The notes: generated by a model from the sequence alone, not told the origin. 64,000 nucleotides of DNA from Cellulomonas taurus (GCF_012931845.1 NZ_CP051884.1:1674001-1738000), one strand, 5' to 3'. Shown: positions 23,779-32,196, numbered from the stretch's first letter. Made by a program: numbers and translations.

Positions 23779-25445
23779 CCGATCTGCCCTTGCGCGACCT
23801 GCCGTCCGAGCGGGCCCTTGTGCTGAAGCACCTGCCGACCGTCGTCGGATTCGCCGTGGCACTGGTCGTGGTCGCCCTGTCACCCAGCACGTGGATCACC
23901 GACCCCGCACCGCTGACGGTCGGCGTGCTGATCTGGCTGATCGCCACCGGCTGGGCGTTGCTCGTGGCTCGGCGAGCCCGTGGGAGGCAATCCGTCGACG
24001 TCGGCGAACCGTGGGGTGCCGGCGATCGTGGGGCGGTCATCGTTCCGCTGCTCTCGCTCGTCGCTATCGGCCTGTTGCGGGCGGGGACCGGGGGCTCGGA
24101 CTCGTTGTTCACCGCGCTGATCGTCCTGCCGTTGATCTGGATCGCCTCGGAGCCGGGGCGCGGCGCAGTGGTCCTAGCAGCCGGTGCAGCAGCAGCCGTG
24201 CTGGTCGTTCCGCCGGCGTTGGGCATCGGCCCGTCAGACGGTCTCACTCCGTGGCGCGCCTCGTTCGCACCTGTGGTCTACGCCCTCGCGGCGCTGACCG
24301 TGAACGAGCTTGCGCGGAGGCTACGAGAGCACCTGGCGCTGTCGCACACCGCGGAGCGTCTCGCCCGGGGGGTCCTGGACGCGGTCACCGAGCAAGCAGT
24401 GGTCGGCTGCACACCTGATGGGGTGATCGACATATGGGGCCGTGGAGCCGAGCGGTTGCTGGGAGCGCCAGCGGGCCGGGTGGTCGGTCGGCGCCGTATC
24501 GAGGAGCTGTTCGTCGACGTCGACCCGGACGACGGTTGGGAGGGACCCCTGGAACCGCGGCAGCCGGACGACGGGCGACCCGGCTTCTCGGCGCTGGTCG
24601 CTGGGGTCGAGCCCGGTCGCGTGCGCCGGGTCGAGGGCACGGCCGTGCGAGGAGATGACGCACATGTCCCGGTGGAGCTGGTGATCACCGCCCGACGCGC
24701 TGATCGCGCCCAGGCAGCCGGCTACCTGGTCGTCGCCACGGACCTGACCCCTGCACGCGATCGCGCACGCCTGCAGGACCAGTTCGTCGGCATGGTGTCC
24801 CACGAGCTGCGCACCCCGGTCGCCTCGGTGCTGGGCCATCTGGAACTGGTGCGTGACGACCCGCTGACGGACGATCAGATCACCTCGCTGGATGTCGCCG
24901 AGCGGAACGCCCACCGGCTCATCGCGCTGGTCGACGATCTGCTCCTGACCGCGCAGGTCGACGCCGGACGGCTCCCGGTGCACCTGGACGAGTTGGACTT
25001 GGGGCAGGTGCTGCGCAGCGCGGTCGAGTCGGTGTCACCCGTCGCCGCGCGCGCCGGCGTGTCCTTGACGGTGCGGGCATCGCCCGGCCCGGTGCGAGGC
25101 GACCACGGCCGTCTGACCCAGGTGTGCGACAACCTGCTGTCCAACGCCATCAAGTTCACCCCGGCCGGGGGATCGGTGACCGCGACCGTCCACGCCGATG
25201 GTCCGGACGTCGTCCTCGCGGTCGCCGATACGGGCCACGGCATCCCCGTTGATGAAGTCGACCGGCTGTTCGGCCGGTTCTTCCGCTCGTCGACGGCGAC
25301 CCGGCTCGCCGTGCCCGGCGTCGGACTCGGTCTGACCATCACCCGTGCTGTGGTCCAGGCGCACGGCGGCTCGATCGCGGTGGCGAGCGTCGAGGGGCGC
25401 GGGGCCACCTTCACGGTGCGATTGCCACGCCTCGCGGACCGCTGA
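23775..25445 (+). CDS. Membrane sensor histidine kinase with PAS domain
   Basis: 556 residues. Five or so hydrophobic segments (about 20-38, 47-65, 86-102, 110-125, 131-150, with another near 164-178) resemble a MASE1-type sensor. A PAS domain follows (about 195-325), then HisKA with the phospho-acceptor His343 in VSHELRTPVASVLGHLELV. The ATPase domain has the N box CDNLLSNAIKFTP, G1 DTGHGIP and a final G2 GVGLGLTIT. The start GTGA overlaps the receiver/PIG-L gene, so the two form one coupled unit and are the obvious signalling partners. Confidence 0.95.
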   Translation: MTDLPLRDLPSERALVLKHLPTVVGFAVALVVVALSPSTWITDPAPLTVGVLIWLIATGWALLVARRARGRQSVDVGEPWGAGDRGAVIVPLLSLVAIGLLRAGTGGSDSLFTALIVLPLIWIASEPGRGAVVLAAGAAAAVLVVPPALGIGPSDGLTPWRASFAPVVYALAALTVNELARRLREHLALSHTAERLARGVLDAVTEQAVVGCTPDGVIDIWGRGAERLLGAPAGRVVGRRRIEELFVDVDPDDGWEGPLEPRQPDDGRPGFSALVAGVEPGRVRRVEGTAVRGDDAHVPVELVITARRADRAQAAGYLVVATDLTPARDRARLQDQFVGMVSHELRTPVASVLGHLELVRDDPLTDDQITSLDVAERNAHRLIALVDDLLLTAQVDAGRLPVHLDELDLGQVLRSAVESVSPVAARAGVSLTVRASPGPVRGDHGRLTQVCDNLLSNAIKFTPAGGSVTATVHADGPDVVLAVADTGHGIPVDEVDRLFGRFFRSSTATRLAVPGVGLGLTITRAVVQAHGGSIAVASVEGRGATFTVRLPRLADR

Positions 25446-25657
25446 TCGCCGGGTGGGGTGCTTCGCCGGCGCATGATCCTGCACGTGCGCAGGCCCGGCA
25501 CCGGTCGTTGCGATTGAGCCACCCTTGGGGATGATCGCCTGATCGGCGCTGGTCGGACTGGTGCAGAGACACGTATCGAGGTGAGACGAATAGCGAGCTC
25601 CGACTCGCCTAGGTTCAGTGCCGATAATGCACGTTATGACAGACCTTAGTCTGCGTA

Positions 25658-25674
25658 TTGCATCTGATGTAACA
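25658..25674. promoter_or_regulatory. Operator copy 1 of the recombination module
   Basis: TTGCATCTGATGTAACA. The consensus of the three copies is TTRCATCTGATGYAACA, a 15-bp palindrome around a central T. It is 208 bp upstream of the recombinase ATG's third copy-proximal region and stands alone. Confidence 0.65.
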
Positions 25675-25830
25675 CGCGGGGCGTCGCATCCCCTCCTCCG
25701 CGAGTCGGGGAAACCGCCTCTGACCTGCGGAGATGCTGGTGCGCGCCGCGAGCCGACTGCGGGCCGGCCCTGACGGGCCGCTCGCGCCGGGTTGTCGGCG
25801 ATGCTCTGACCTGCGGGTCTTGCCGCGATG

Positions 25831-25847
25831 TTACATCTGATGCAACA
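25831..25847. promoter_or_regulatory. Operator copy 2 of the recombination module
   Basis: TTACATCTGATGCAACA, the same palindrome as at 25658 and 25852. It is 20 bp from copy 3, two turns of the helix, so two dimers could bind side by side. Confidence 0.7.
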
Positions 25848-25851
25848 ATGA

Positions 25852-25867
25852 TTCATCTGATGTAACA
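25852..25867. promoter_or_regulatory. Operator copy 3 of the recombination module
   Basis: TTCATCTGATGTAACA, one base shorter than the others in the left arm. It ends 15 bp before the start codon of the recombinase, so a bound protein would block expression. The small HTH protein of the same operon is the first candidate. Confidence 0.7.
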
Positions 25868-25882
25868 GCCCTAGGGGGTGCT

Positions 25883-26974
25883 GTGGCAGTCGACGAGACG
25901 GGTCGAGTGCGGGTCGTGGCAGGTCTCCACACCCTGCATCCGGCCGACCAGACGGTCGAGGACATGCTGCTGGGGTGGCGCAACCAGCAGCTGTCTCGCA
26001 ACCTGCAGTTCGCCACGATCGAGCAGCGGCTGCGGTACGTGCGCCGGTTCATGGAGTACGTCAACGAGTTCCCGTGGCGGTGGACGCCGGTCCTCGTCGA
26101 GGAGTACTTCGGAGACCTGCGCTCCGTGCGGCACCTGAGCCACTCGACGATGCGGTCCCACCAGGCGGCGCTGCGCCAGTTCACCTCCTACATCGCCAAC
26201 CCCGACTACGGGTGGGACCTGGAGTGCGAGCGGCTGTTCGGCGAGCACCCGGCGCAGGTGTTCTTCGACTGGAACACCGCCCAGCACGTCCAGGAGTACG
26301 AGGGGCGCCCCTCGAAGCGACCGTTCACCCGCTCCGAGCTGCAGCAGCTGTTCGACTACGCCGACAGCGAGGTCGAGCGGGTCGCCCAGGCCGGGGTGCG
26401 CGGCTGGCAGGCCGCCTTCCGGGACGCCACCATGCTCAAGGTCGCCTACTCCTACGGGCTGCGCTGCAACGAGCTGCGCCACCTGCAGCTCGTGGACTTC
26501 GCACGCAACCCCCACGCCGCCGAGTTCGGCAAGTACGGGGTGTGCAAGGTCCGGTTCGGCAAATCCCGCCGGGCCTCTCCCCCGAAGCCCCGCGCCGTGC
26601 TGACGGTGTTCGACTGGACACCCGAGATCATCCAGGACTGGCTCGCCAACGGGCGCGGGACGCCCGACACCCTGGACGTGTTCCCGAACGAGCGCGGCGC
26701 GCTGGTCACGGAGTCGACGCTGCTACGCCGCCTGCGCCGCTACTGCGAGATCCTGGGCTTCCCGGACGGGCTCGACCTGCACTCCCTGCGCCGCTCGTAC
26801 GCCACCCACCTGCTCGAAGACGGGTGGGACCCGCTGTTCGTCCAGGCGCAGATGGGCCACGAGCACGCATCCACGACCGGGATCTACACGTTCGTCAGCT
26901 CGGCGTTCCGAACGTCTACTCTTCGCTCGGCGCTCGATCGGACAGTCCGAGAAGCGCTGGAGGGACGGACATGA
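25883..26974 (+). CDS. Tyrosine recombinase/integrase (TnpA-like, Tn554-type length)
   Basis: 363 residues. SAM-like core-binding domain at about 25-135, catalytic domain after that. The full catalytic set is present: Arg194 (YGLRCNEL), Lys227 (GKSR), His300 and Arg303 (HSLRRSY), His326 (GHEH) and the nucleophile Tyr335. The length matches TnpA of Tn554-family transposons. It is the first gene of a coupled trio (overlaps ATGA and then eight bases) and lies at the left edge of the arsenic island, so it probably moves it or once did. Confidence 0.93.
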   Translation: MAVDETGRVRVVAGLHTLHPADQTVEDMLLGWRNQQLSRNLQFATIEQRLRYVRRFMEYVNEFPWRWTPVLVEEYFGDLRSVRHLSHSTMRSHQAALRQFTSYIANPDYGWDLECERLFGEHPAQVFFDWNTAQHVQEYEGRPSKRPFTRSELQQLFDYADSEVERVAQAGVRGWQAAFRDATMLKVAYSYGLRCNELRHLQLVDFARNPHAAEFGKYGVCKVRFGKSRRASPPKPRAVLTVFDWTPEIIQDWLANGRGTPDTLDVFPNERGALVTESTLLRRLRRYCEILGFPDGLDLHSLRRSYATHLLEDGWDPLFVQAQMGHEHASTTGIYTFVSSAFRTSTLRSALDRTVREALEGRT

Positions 26975-27306
26975 AGCGCGACGTCGACTACACCTGGCGG
27001 CTGGCCGAGCTGATGGCAGCCCGCGGCCTGAACACCACCACCGAGCTGGTCCCCCTGCTCGCCGAGCGCGGCATCGAGCTGTCCCGCGTGCAGGTCTACC
27101 GCCTGGTCAACCAGCGCGCCGAACGCGTGTCTCTGCAGCTGCTCGCGGCGCTGTGCGACATCTTCCAGTGCGAGGTCGGCGACCTGATCACCGTGACCGC
27201 CGCCGACGCCTCCGCCCGCCGCAAGACCGCCACGGCCGGCGAGAACGTGGTCACGCTCGACCGCTCCGTGCGACCGCGACGCGCCCGGGTGATCGACGAT
27301 GACTGA
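26971..27306 (+). CDS. Small Cro/CI-type HTH protein
   Basis: 111 residues. An XRE/Cro-like HTH covers residues about 8-75 (LAELMAARGLNTTTELVPLL, SRVQVYRLVNQRAERVSLQLLAALCDIFQCEVGDLI), followed by a basic tail. Its ATG overlaps the recombinase stop by four bases. It may repress the operon through the TTRCATCTGATGYAACA sites upstream, or act as a recombination cofactor as TnpC does in Tn554; neither is shown. Confidence 0.88.
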   Translation: MKRDVDYTWRLAELMAARGLNTTTELVPLLAERGIELSRVQVYRLVNQRAERVSLQLLAALCDIFQCEVGDLITVTAADASARRKTATAGENVVTLDRSVRPRRARVIDDD

Positions 27307-28816
27307 CCCGCTCGCAGGCCTGCGGCCACGCAACACCACCCGCGGACGCCCGCGGGTTATCGGGAGCCGGCTCTGCGCGCGATGCGGACGCAAGGCCCCG
27401 AAGACGCGGGCGACCTGGCCCGAGGGCCGGATCTGCGCGGTCTGCTTCTACGAGGCCACCCACTGCCACGGCATCTGCGCCGGCTGCGGCGCCGAACGCC
27501 TCACCCCCGGGCTGCGAGAAGACGGGGCCCGGTTGTGCGGACCGTGCGCCGGGATCGCCACGGACTTCACCTGCGCTGGCTGCGGCAACGAGGCCGAGGT
27601 CAACCGGGCGCGGCTGTGCGCGCGGTGCCTCCTGCGCGGCGAGCTGGATCACCTCATCGTGCGCAACGCCGCTGACCCCGACGCGATGACCCGGCTCGTC
27701 GACATCCTGTGCGCCGCCGGTCGCCCCGAGAGCATCCGCACCTGGAAGCGCTCGACCAAGGTCCAGGACCTGCTCACCGCCCTGTCGTCCGGCGCGGTCC
27801 CGCTCACGCACGAGGGCCTGGACGCCTACCGGCCGGGGCTCCACGTCAATCACCTACGCGCACTGCTCGAGCACAACGGGCTGCTACCCGACCGCGAGCC
27901 CTACCTCGCGCACTTCGAGCTCTGGATCGCAGCGAAGCTCGCTCCCCTGCCGACCTCGATCGCCCGGCCCGTCGAGCAGTTCGCCACCTGGCACCACCTG
28001 CGCCGCATCCGTGGCATGACCGTCACCGACCGCACCCTGCGCGGACCCGTGCACCACTCCAAGCAGGAGATCACCGAGACCATCAAGTTCTTGACGTGGC
28101 TGGAGCGGACCCACGGACGCACCGTGGCGCAGTGCAGGCAAGGTGACATCGACGCCTACCTGCAGCCCGGGCCGACCACCCGCTACTTCATCCGGACGTT
28201 CTTCGTGTTCGCCCGCGCCCACCGCCTGTGCGGGGCGCTGACAGTCCCCCACCGCGTTGCGCGGGTCCGACCGGCACTGACCCAGGAACAGCGCGTGGCC
28301 TGGATCGGCGAGATGCTTGCCGGCACCAGCGAGTCCCTGCCGTACCGCACGGCCGGAGTCCTCCTGCTGCTCCTGGCCCAGCCCCTGGTCAAGGTCGTCG
28401 CCCTGCGCGTCGACGCGGTACACGACAAACCGGACGGGATGACACTCCGGCTCGGGGAGCCCGCCACGCCCCTACCCGAGCCGTTTGCCGGGCTGCTCCG
28501 CGCGCACTTGCTCACCCGACCCAACCAGGCCACCGGGAACGCGAACAGCCCCTGGCTGTTCCCTTCGACGCGCGCCGGCCGGCACCTGCACGCCAACACC
28601 GCCATGATGCGTCTGCGGAACCTGGGCATCAACCTGCAAGGGGCCCGCAACCGCGCGCTCGACGGCCTCGTCACCGAGGCCCCGCCACCCGTCGTCGCCG
28701 ACGCCCTCGGCTACAGCCACGTCATCGCGTTCCAGCACCAGGAAGCCGCCGGCGGCACCTGGGCCCGCTACACCGGGCTCGCCCGCGCAAGACCGTCCGC
28801 ACCGCCTTCGCGATGA
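27299..28816 (+). CDS. Zinc-ribbon recombinase-like protein (third gene of the module)
   Basis: 505 residues. The N terminus carries several Cys-X2-Cys pairs (CARCGRK, CAVCFYE, CAGCGAE, CGPCAG, CAGCGNE, CARCLL) that should bind three or so zinc ions. The rest resembles a tyrosine-recombinase fold (HLRRIRGMTV, WLERTHG, PWLFPSTRAGRHLH), but the box II pattern is altered (GARNRAL in place of HxLRR) and the box II His/box III His is replaced (ALGYSHV). A Tyr remains in WARYTGL. It is often auto-annotated as a Fis-type regulator. It overlaps the HTH gene by eight bases. I read it as the degenerate partner recombinase. Confidence 0.7.
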   Translation: MTDPLAGLRPRNTTRGRPRVIGSRLCARCGRKAPKTRATWPEGRICAVCFYEATHCHGICAGCGAERLTPGLREDGARLCGPCAGIATDFTCAGCGNEAEVNRARLCARCLLRGELDHLIVRNAADPDAMTRLVDILCAAGRPESIRTWKRSTKVQDLLTALSSGAVPLTHEGLDAYRPGLHVNHLRALLEHNGLLPDREPYLAHFELWIAAKLAPLPTSIARPVEQFATWHHLRRIRGMTVTDRTLRGPVHHSKQEITETIKFLTWLERTHGRTVAQCRQGDIDAYLQPGPTTRYFIRTFFVFARAHRLCGALTVPHRVARVRPALTQEQRVAWIGEMLAGTSESLPYRTAGVLLLLLAQPLVKVVALRVDAVHDKPDGMTLRLGEPATPLPEPFAGLLRAHLLTRPNQATGNANSPWLFPSTRAGRHLHANTAMMRLRNLGINLQGARNRALDGLVTEAPPPVVADALGYSHVIAFQHQEAAGGTWARYTGLARARPSAPPSR

Positions 28817-29010
28817 TGACAGGCGGGTCCGTCGAGCGGCCCCGTCCGATAGCATCGACAGTGAGCAACGCGACCTCCTCCCCCGCCGTGGCGACAGGGT
28901 TACGGGCTCCAGGCCAGGGCGCACTGAGCGCCCGCTGCTGCGGCAGCCTGGAGCTGCTCGCCGATCGACTCCCGCACCGCTCGTGACGTGACACCTCGTG
29001 CGCAGATCGC

Positions 29011-29346
29011 CTACCGGCCGTGCAGCTCGGCGAACGCGGCCTCCCATGCGCGTCGGTGCCGGTCAGGAAGCCGCAGGTCGGGCCACAACCGCAACAGAGT
29101 TCCCAGGTCCAGGTGCTCCTGCAGGTCTTGCTCGCTGCTCGCCTCGCGGATCACCCGGGAGTACAACCAGATCACATCGCCCTCGACGCCGAGGTCGTAC
29201 TCGCGCCGCTCCGACCACTCCAGATGCCGCGGAAGTCGCACCACACCCGAAACCGGCCCACGCAACGAGGCCAGGTCCTCGACCAGCACCGGCGCCGGCT
29301 GGTGCCGCTCCCACGCACCACGCGTGGCCGGCACCCACCTCACCAC
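29011..29346 (-). CDS. Small hypothetical protein divergent from the Phd-type antitoxin
   Basis: 111 residues from a GTG at 29346. Typical stretches are VRLPRHLEWSERREYDLG, LYSRVIREASSEQDLQEHLD and LRLWPDLRLPDRHRRAWEAAFAEL. Proteins of this pattern are common beside mobile elements in actinobacteria, sometimes next to AbiEii-type nucleotidyltransferases (recollection, unverified). It is 39 bp from the start of the antitoxin-like gene on the other strand. It may be a partner of an addiction module, but no known toxin motif is visible. Confidence 0.65.
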   Translation of the reverse strand: MVRWVPATRGAWERHQPAPVLVEDLASLRGPVSGVVRLPRHLEWSERREYDLGVEGDVIWLYSRVIREASSEQDLQEHLDLGTLLRLWPDLRLPDRHRRAWEAAFAELHGR

Positions 29347-29385
29347 GGCGCCGCACCGAGCGGTAGCGTCAGCCCGGTTAAGTCG

Positions 29386-29649
29386 ATGACGGTGGCCGAC
29401 GCAGCACGCGACCTGCCTCGCCTCGTCGACGACCTGCGTCCGGGCGAACCCGTGCAGATCACCGTCGACAGCCGCCCGGCCGCGGTGCTGCTGCACCCCG
29501 ACGAGCTCGAGTCGCTGCTCGAAACCCTCGCCTGGCTCCAGGAACCGCACGCATCGGACGACGTGCGCCGCGCGCGCCTCGACCTCGCCCACGGCAGAAC
29601 CGTCGACGGCGCTGCTGCGCGCGAACGGTACCTCGGCCCGACCACCTGA
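29386..29649 (+). CDS. Phd/YefM-type antitoxin
   Basis: 87 residues. The start MTVADAARDLPRLVDDL, the strand VQITVDSRPAAVLLHPDELESLLETLAWL and a flexible C-terminal part fit the Phd/YefM fold, which binds its own promoter and neutralises RelE, YoeB or Doc toxins. No toxin of those families follows; the nearest genes are an unrelated small frame in the opposite direction and the divergent 111-residue protein. It is either an orphan or paired with an unrecognised toxin. Confidence 0.75.
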   Translation: MTVADAARDLPRLVDDLRPGEPVQITVDSRPAAVLLHPDELESLLETLAWLQEPHASDDVRRARLDLAHGRTVDGAAARERYLGPTT

Positions 29650-29835
29650 TCAGCGTCCCCGCTCGACCGGCGCATCCTCGCCGGCGCCGGCCAGGTCCAG
29701 CACCCACGGCGGGGTGACCTTCCCCAGCCGTCGGTCGGTCACCACCCGAAGCCGTGCCGCCGCGCGCCGGACCCGAGGATCCCGTAGCGCTTCTTCGTGG
29801 GCCGACCGGGCCTGACCAGGACGTTCGTGAACCAT
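29650..29835 (-). CDS. Possible 61-residue protein
   Basis: The ATG at 29835 is preceded by AGAGAGG/GGGG. The product is highly charged (EEALRDPRVRRAAARLRVV, then LGKVTPPWVLDLA), one helix-turn pattern without membrane segments. Similar short proteins occur near actinobacterial mobile elements, as I recall. Its stop is next to the antitoxin's stop. Supported only by the start site and an amphipathic composition. Confidence 0.4.
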   Translation of the reverse strand: MVHERPGQARSAHEEALRDPRVRRAAARLRVVTDRRLGKVTPPWVLDLAGAGEDAPVERGR

Positions 29836-29995
29836 CGTCCCCGCCTCTCTCCGCCCGAACTGCACACATCTTGGCGCAGGAGCCGGCACCTGACCACCAC
29901 CCGCCCGATCCCCCGGCTCGACGTCCCGCCGGCACCTGCGACGACCTCCACGACCTGCCGCAACCCCCGTCGTCCGCGTCACCCTCGCCTCATGC

Positions 29996-30027
29996 ATCGA
30001 CATGTGTCAACATAGACACATGTCGAT
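29996..30027. promoter_or_regulatory. Inverted repeat at the acr3 start, likely ArsR operator
   Basis: Perfect 13-bp arms (29996-30008 and 30015-30027: ATCGACATGTGTC and its complement) with a 6-bp spacer. The right arm contains the acr3 ATG. The GACACATGT core is like sites of ArsR/SmtB repressors. A weaker version, ATCGACA-AC-TGTCAAT, is at 33706-33721 before arsR. Confidence 0.75.
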
Positions 30028-31144
30028 ACAGAACGGGTTGCCGGTGCCGGTCGAACGCGCGGCCGGGCCGGGTCGCCTGTCGAGCCTGGACCGGTGGTTG
30101 CCGGTGTGGATCGCTGCGGCGATGGCCGCGGGGCTGGGTCTGGGCAGGTTCGTGCCCGCCCTGGGTGAGGCGCTGGCGGATCTGGAGGTCGGGGGCATCT
30201 CGTTGCCGATCGCGGTCGGGCTGCTGGTGATGATGTACCCGGTGCTGGCCAAGGTCCGCTACGACCGCGTCGCGGCGGTGACCGGCGACAAGCGGCTGCT
30301 GGTGAGCTCGCTGGTGCTGAACTGGGTGGTTGGGCCGGCGCTGATGTTCGCCCTGGCGTGGGTGTTTCTGGCGGACCTGCCGGAGTACCGCACGGGGCTG
30401 ATCATCGTGGGTCTGGCGCGGTGCATCGCCATGGTGGTGATCTGGAACGACCTGGCCTGCGGCGATCGTGAGGCCGCCGCGGTGCTGGTGGCGATCAACT
30501 CGCTGTTCCAGGTGGTCGCGTTCTCGGTGCTGGGCTGGTTCTACCTCACCGTGCTGCCCGGCTGGCTGGGCCTGGACTCCGCGGGCCTGGAGGTCTCGGT
30601 CGGGCAGATCGCCGGCAACGTCCTGGTGTTCCTGGGCATCCCGCTTGTCGCGGGGTTCGCCTCGCGGTGGGTCGGTGAGCGTCGGCGGGGCCGCGACTGG
30701 TACGAGCAGCGGTTCGTGCCGCGGGTGGGTCCGTGGGCGCTGTACGGGTTGCTGTTCACGATCGTGCTGCTGTTCGCCCTGCAGGGCCAGGCGGTGACGT
30801 CCCGGCCGTGGGACGTGGCCCGGATCGCGCTGCCGCTGCTGGTCTACTTCGCGGTGATGTGGGTCGCCGGCATGGCCACCGGCCGCGCCCTGCACCTGGG
30901 GTACGCACGCTCGACGACGCTGGCGTTCACGGCGGCGGGCAACAACTTCGAGCTGGCGATCGCCGTGGCGATCGGCACGTTCGGCGCGACCTCGGGGCAG
31001 GCGCTGGCCGGCGTAGTCGGCCCGCTGATCGAGGTCCCCGTCCTGGTCGCCCTGGTCTACGTCAGCTTGTGGGTCGCCCGCCGCTGGCCGGCCGCCCCCG
31101 CTGCTGCTGCCCTGTCCACCGAACCGCAGGAGGTGCGCTCATGA
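30020..31144 (+). CDS. acr3: Acr3-type arsenite efflux transporter
   Basis: 374 residues from the ATG at 30020 (an upstream GTG at 30002 falls within the operator). Ten hydrophobic segments fit the BART fold of Acr3. The conserved Cys135 lies in GLARCIAMVVIWNDLA, and the discontinuous-helix motif GNNFELAIAVAIGTFG is intact. It exports arsenite in exchange for protons. The next gene overlaps by four bases, so the exporter and the ArsR-ArsC fusion are made together. Confidence 0.95.
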   Translation: MSIQNGLPVPVERAAGPGRLSSLDRWLPVWIAAAMAAGLGLGRFVPALGEALADLEVGGISLPIAVGLLVMMYPVLAKVRYDRVAAVTGDKRLLVSSLVLNWVVGPALMFALAWVFLADLPEYRTGLIIVGLARCIAMVVIWNDLACGDREAAAVLVAINSLFQVVAFSVLGWFYLTVLPGWLGLDSAGLEVSVGQIAGNVLVFLGIPLVAGFASRWVGERRRGRDWYEQRFVPRVGPWALYGLLFTIVLLFALQGQAVTSRPWDVARIALPLLVYFAVMWVAGMATGRALHLGYARSTTLAFTAAGNNFELAIAVAIGTFGATSGQALAGVVGPLIEVPVLVALVYVSLWVARRWPAAPAAAALSTEPQEVRS

Positions 31145-32181
31145 CCACCACGACCCCGACCCCCGACGCCACGACCGGCGACGAAGGCTGCACCCCGATG
31201 GCCTCGCCCGCCGATCACGCGATGGGCCTGGACGCCGCCACGCACGTGGCCGGGACCCTCAAGGCCCTCGGCGACCCGCTGCGGCTGCGGATGCTGTCGC
31301 TGATCGCCACCTCCCCCACCGGCGAGGCGTGCGTGTGCGACCTGGCCACCGTCGCCGAGGTGTCCCAGCCCACGGTCTCCCACCACCTCAAGCTGCTCAA
31401 GGACGTCGAGCTGCTCACGTCCGAGCGGCGCGGCACCTGGGTCTACTACCGGGTCCGCCCCGCGCTGCGCGGCGCGGTGACGACCCTGCTGGACTCCTTC
31501 GCGCCGATCGCCGCCGAGGCCGCCCACCTCGAACCGCTGGCCGGGCTGACCGACGCCGAGCAGGCCCTGGAACGCATCACCGACCGATTGGCCGGCGAGT
31601 TCCCGGGCCGCGACCGCACCGCGGTGCTCAGCGTGGTCCGCGAGTCCTACACCGGCCTGGCCCGCTCCTCCGCGGTCCGCGCACACCTGGTGGTCAACAC
31701 CGAACGGTTCGCCCGCCAGCGCCTGGCCGACACCGCCCGCACCCTCGCCGCCGCGACCGACACCCCGCATCGTCCGCAGGTGCTGTTCGTGTGCGTGGCC
31801 AACGCCGGACGCTCCCAGCTCGCAGCCGCGCTGCTGCACCACTACGCCGGCCAGGCCGTCACGGTCCGCTCGGCAGGGTCGACCCCGGCCGGCGAGGTCC
31901 ACCCCGGCGTGCGCCCGCTGCTGGCCGAGCTGTCCGCCGACACCGACGCGTTCCCCAAGCCCCTGACCGACGACGCCGTCCGGGCCGCCGACGTCGTGAT
32001 CACGATGGGCTGCGGGGACACCTGCCCGATCCTGCCCGGCAAGCGCTACGAGGACTGGGCCGTCGGCGACCCCGCCCTGGCCTCCGAGACCGGCGTGCGC
32101 GCGATCCGCGACGAGATCGACCGCCGGGTGCGCGCCCTGCTGGCCGACCTGCTGCCCGACCTGCCCCTGCCCACCCGCTGA
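31141..32181 (+). CDS. ArsR-ArsC fusion: regulator plus arsenate reductase
   Basis: 346 residues with three parts. Residues about 30-120 are an ArsR HTH with the arsenite site Cys64/Cys66 (ACVCDL) and SQPTVSHHLKLL. Residues 137-205 form a three-helix bundle seen in front of low-molecular-weight phosphatases. From 212 there is an LMW-PTP arsenate reductase: P-loop Cys218-x5-Arg224, redox Cys291/Cys295 and Asp in DWAVGDP. It could both sense arsenite and reduce arsenate. Coupled to acr3 (ATGA) and followed by a second ArsC after 15 bp. Confidence 0.93.
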   Translation: MTTTTPTPDATTGDEGCTPMASPADHAMGLDAATHVAGTLKALGDPLRLRMLSLIATSPTGEACVCDLATVAEVSQPTVSHHLKLLKDVELLTSERRGTWVYYRVRPALRGAVTTLLDSFAPIAAEAAHLEPLAGLTDAEQALERITDRLAGEFPGRDRTAVLSVVRESYTGLARSSAVRAHLVVNTERFARQRLADTARTLAAATDTPHRPQVLFVCVANAGRSQLAAALLHHYAGQAVTVRSAGSTPAGEVHPGVRPLLAELSADTDAFPKPLTDDAVRAADVVITMGCGDTCPILPGKRYEDWAVGDPALASETGVRAIRDEIDRRVRALLADLLPDLPLPTR

Positions 32182-32196
32182 CCGGAGAACACCACC

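Larger units (their letters stand above)
25446..25882. other. 437-bp intergenic region upstream of the recombinase operon
   Basis: No gene is supported here. It contains three copies of a palindromic element (listed separately), two of them 20 bp apart just before the recombinase start. The likely left junction between the chromosome and the arsenic island falls in this stretch, but no matching repeat was found at the right side, so the exact boundary is unknown. Confidence 0.6.

Noticed and set aside
28722-28994. 90-codon minus-strand frame after the recombinase trio
   Set aside because: Arg/Ser-rich, no start site, and partly antisense to the end of the third gene.
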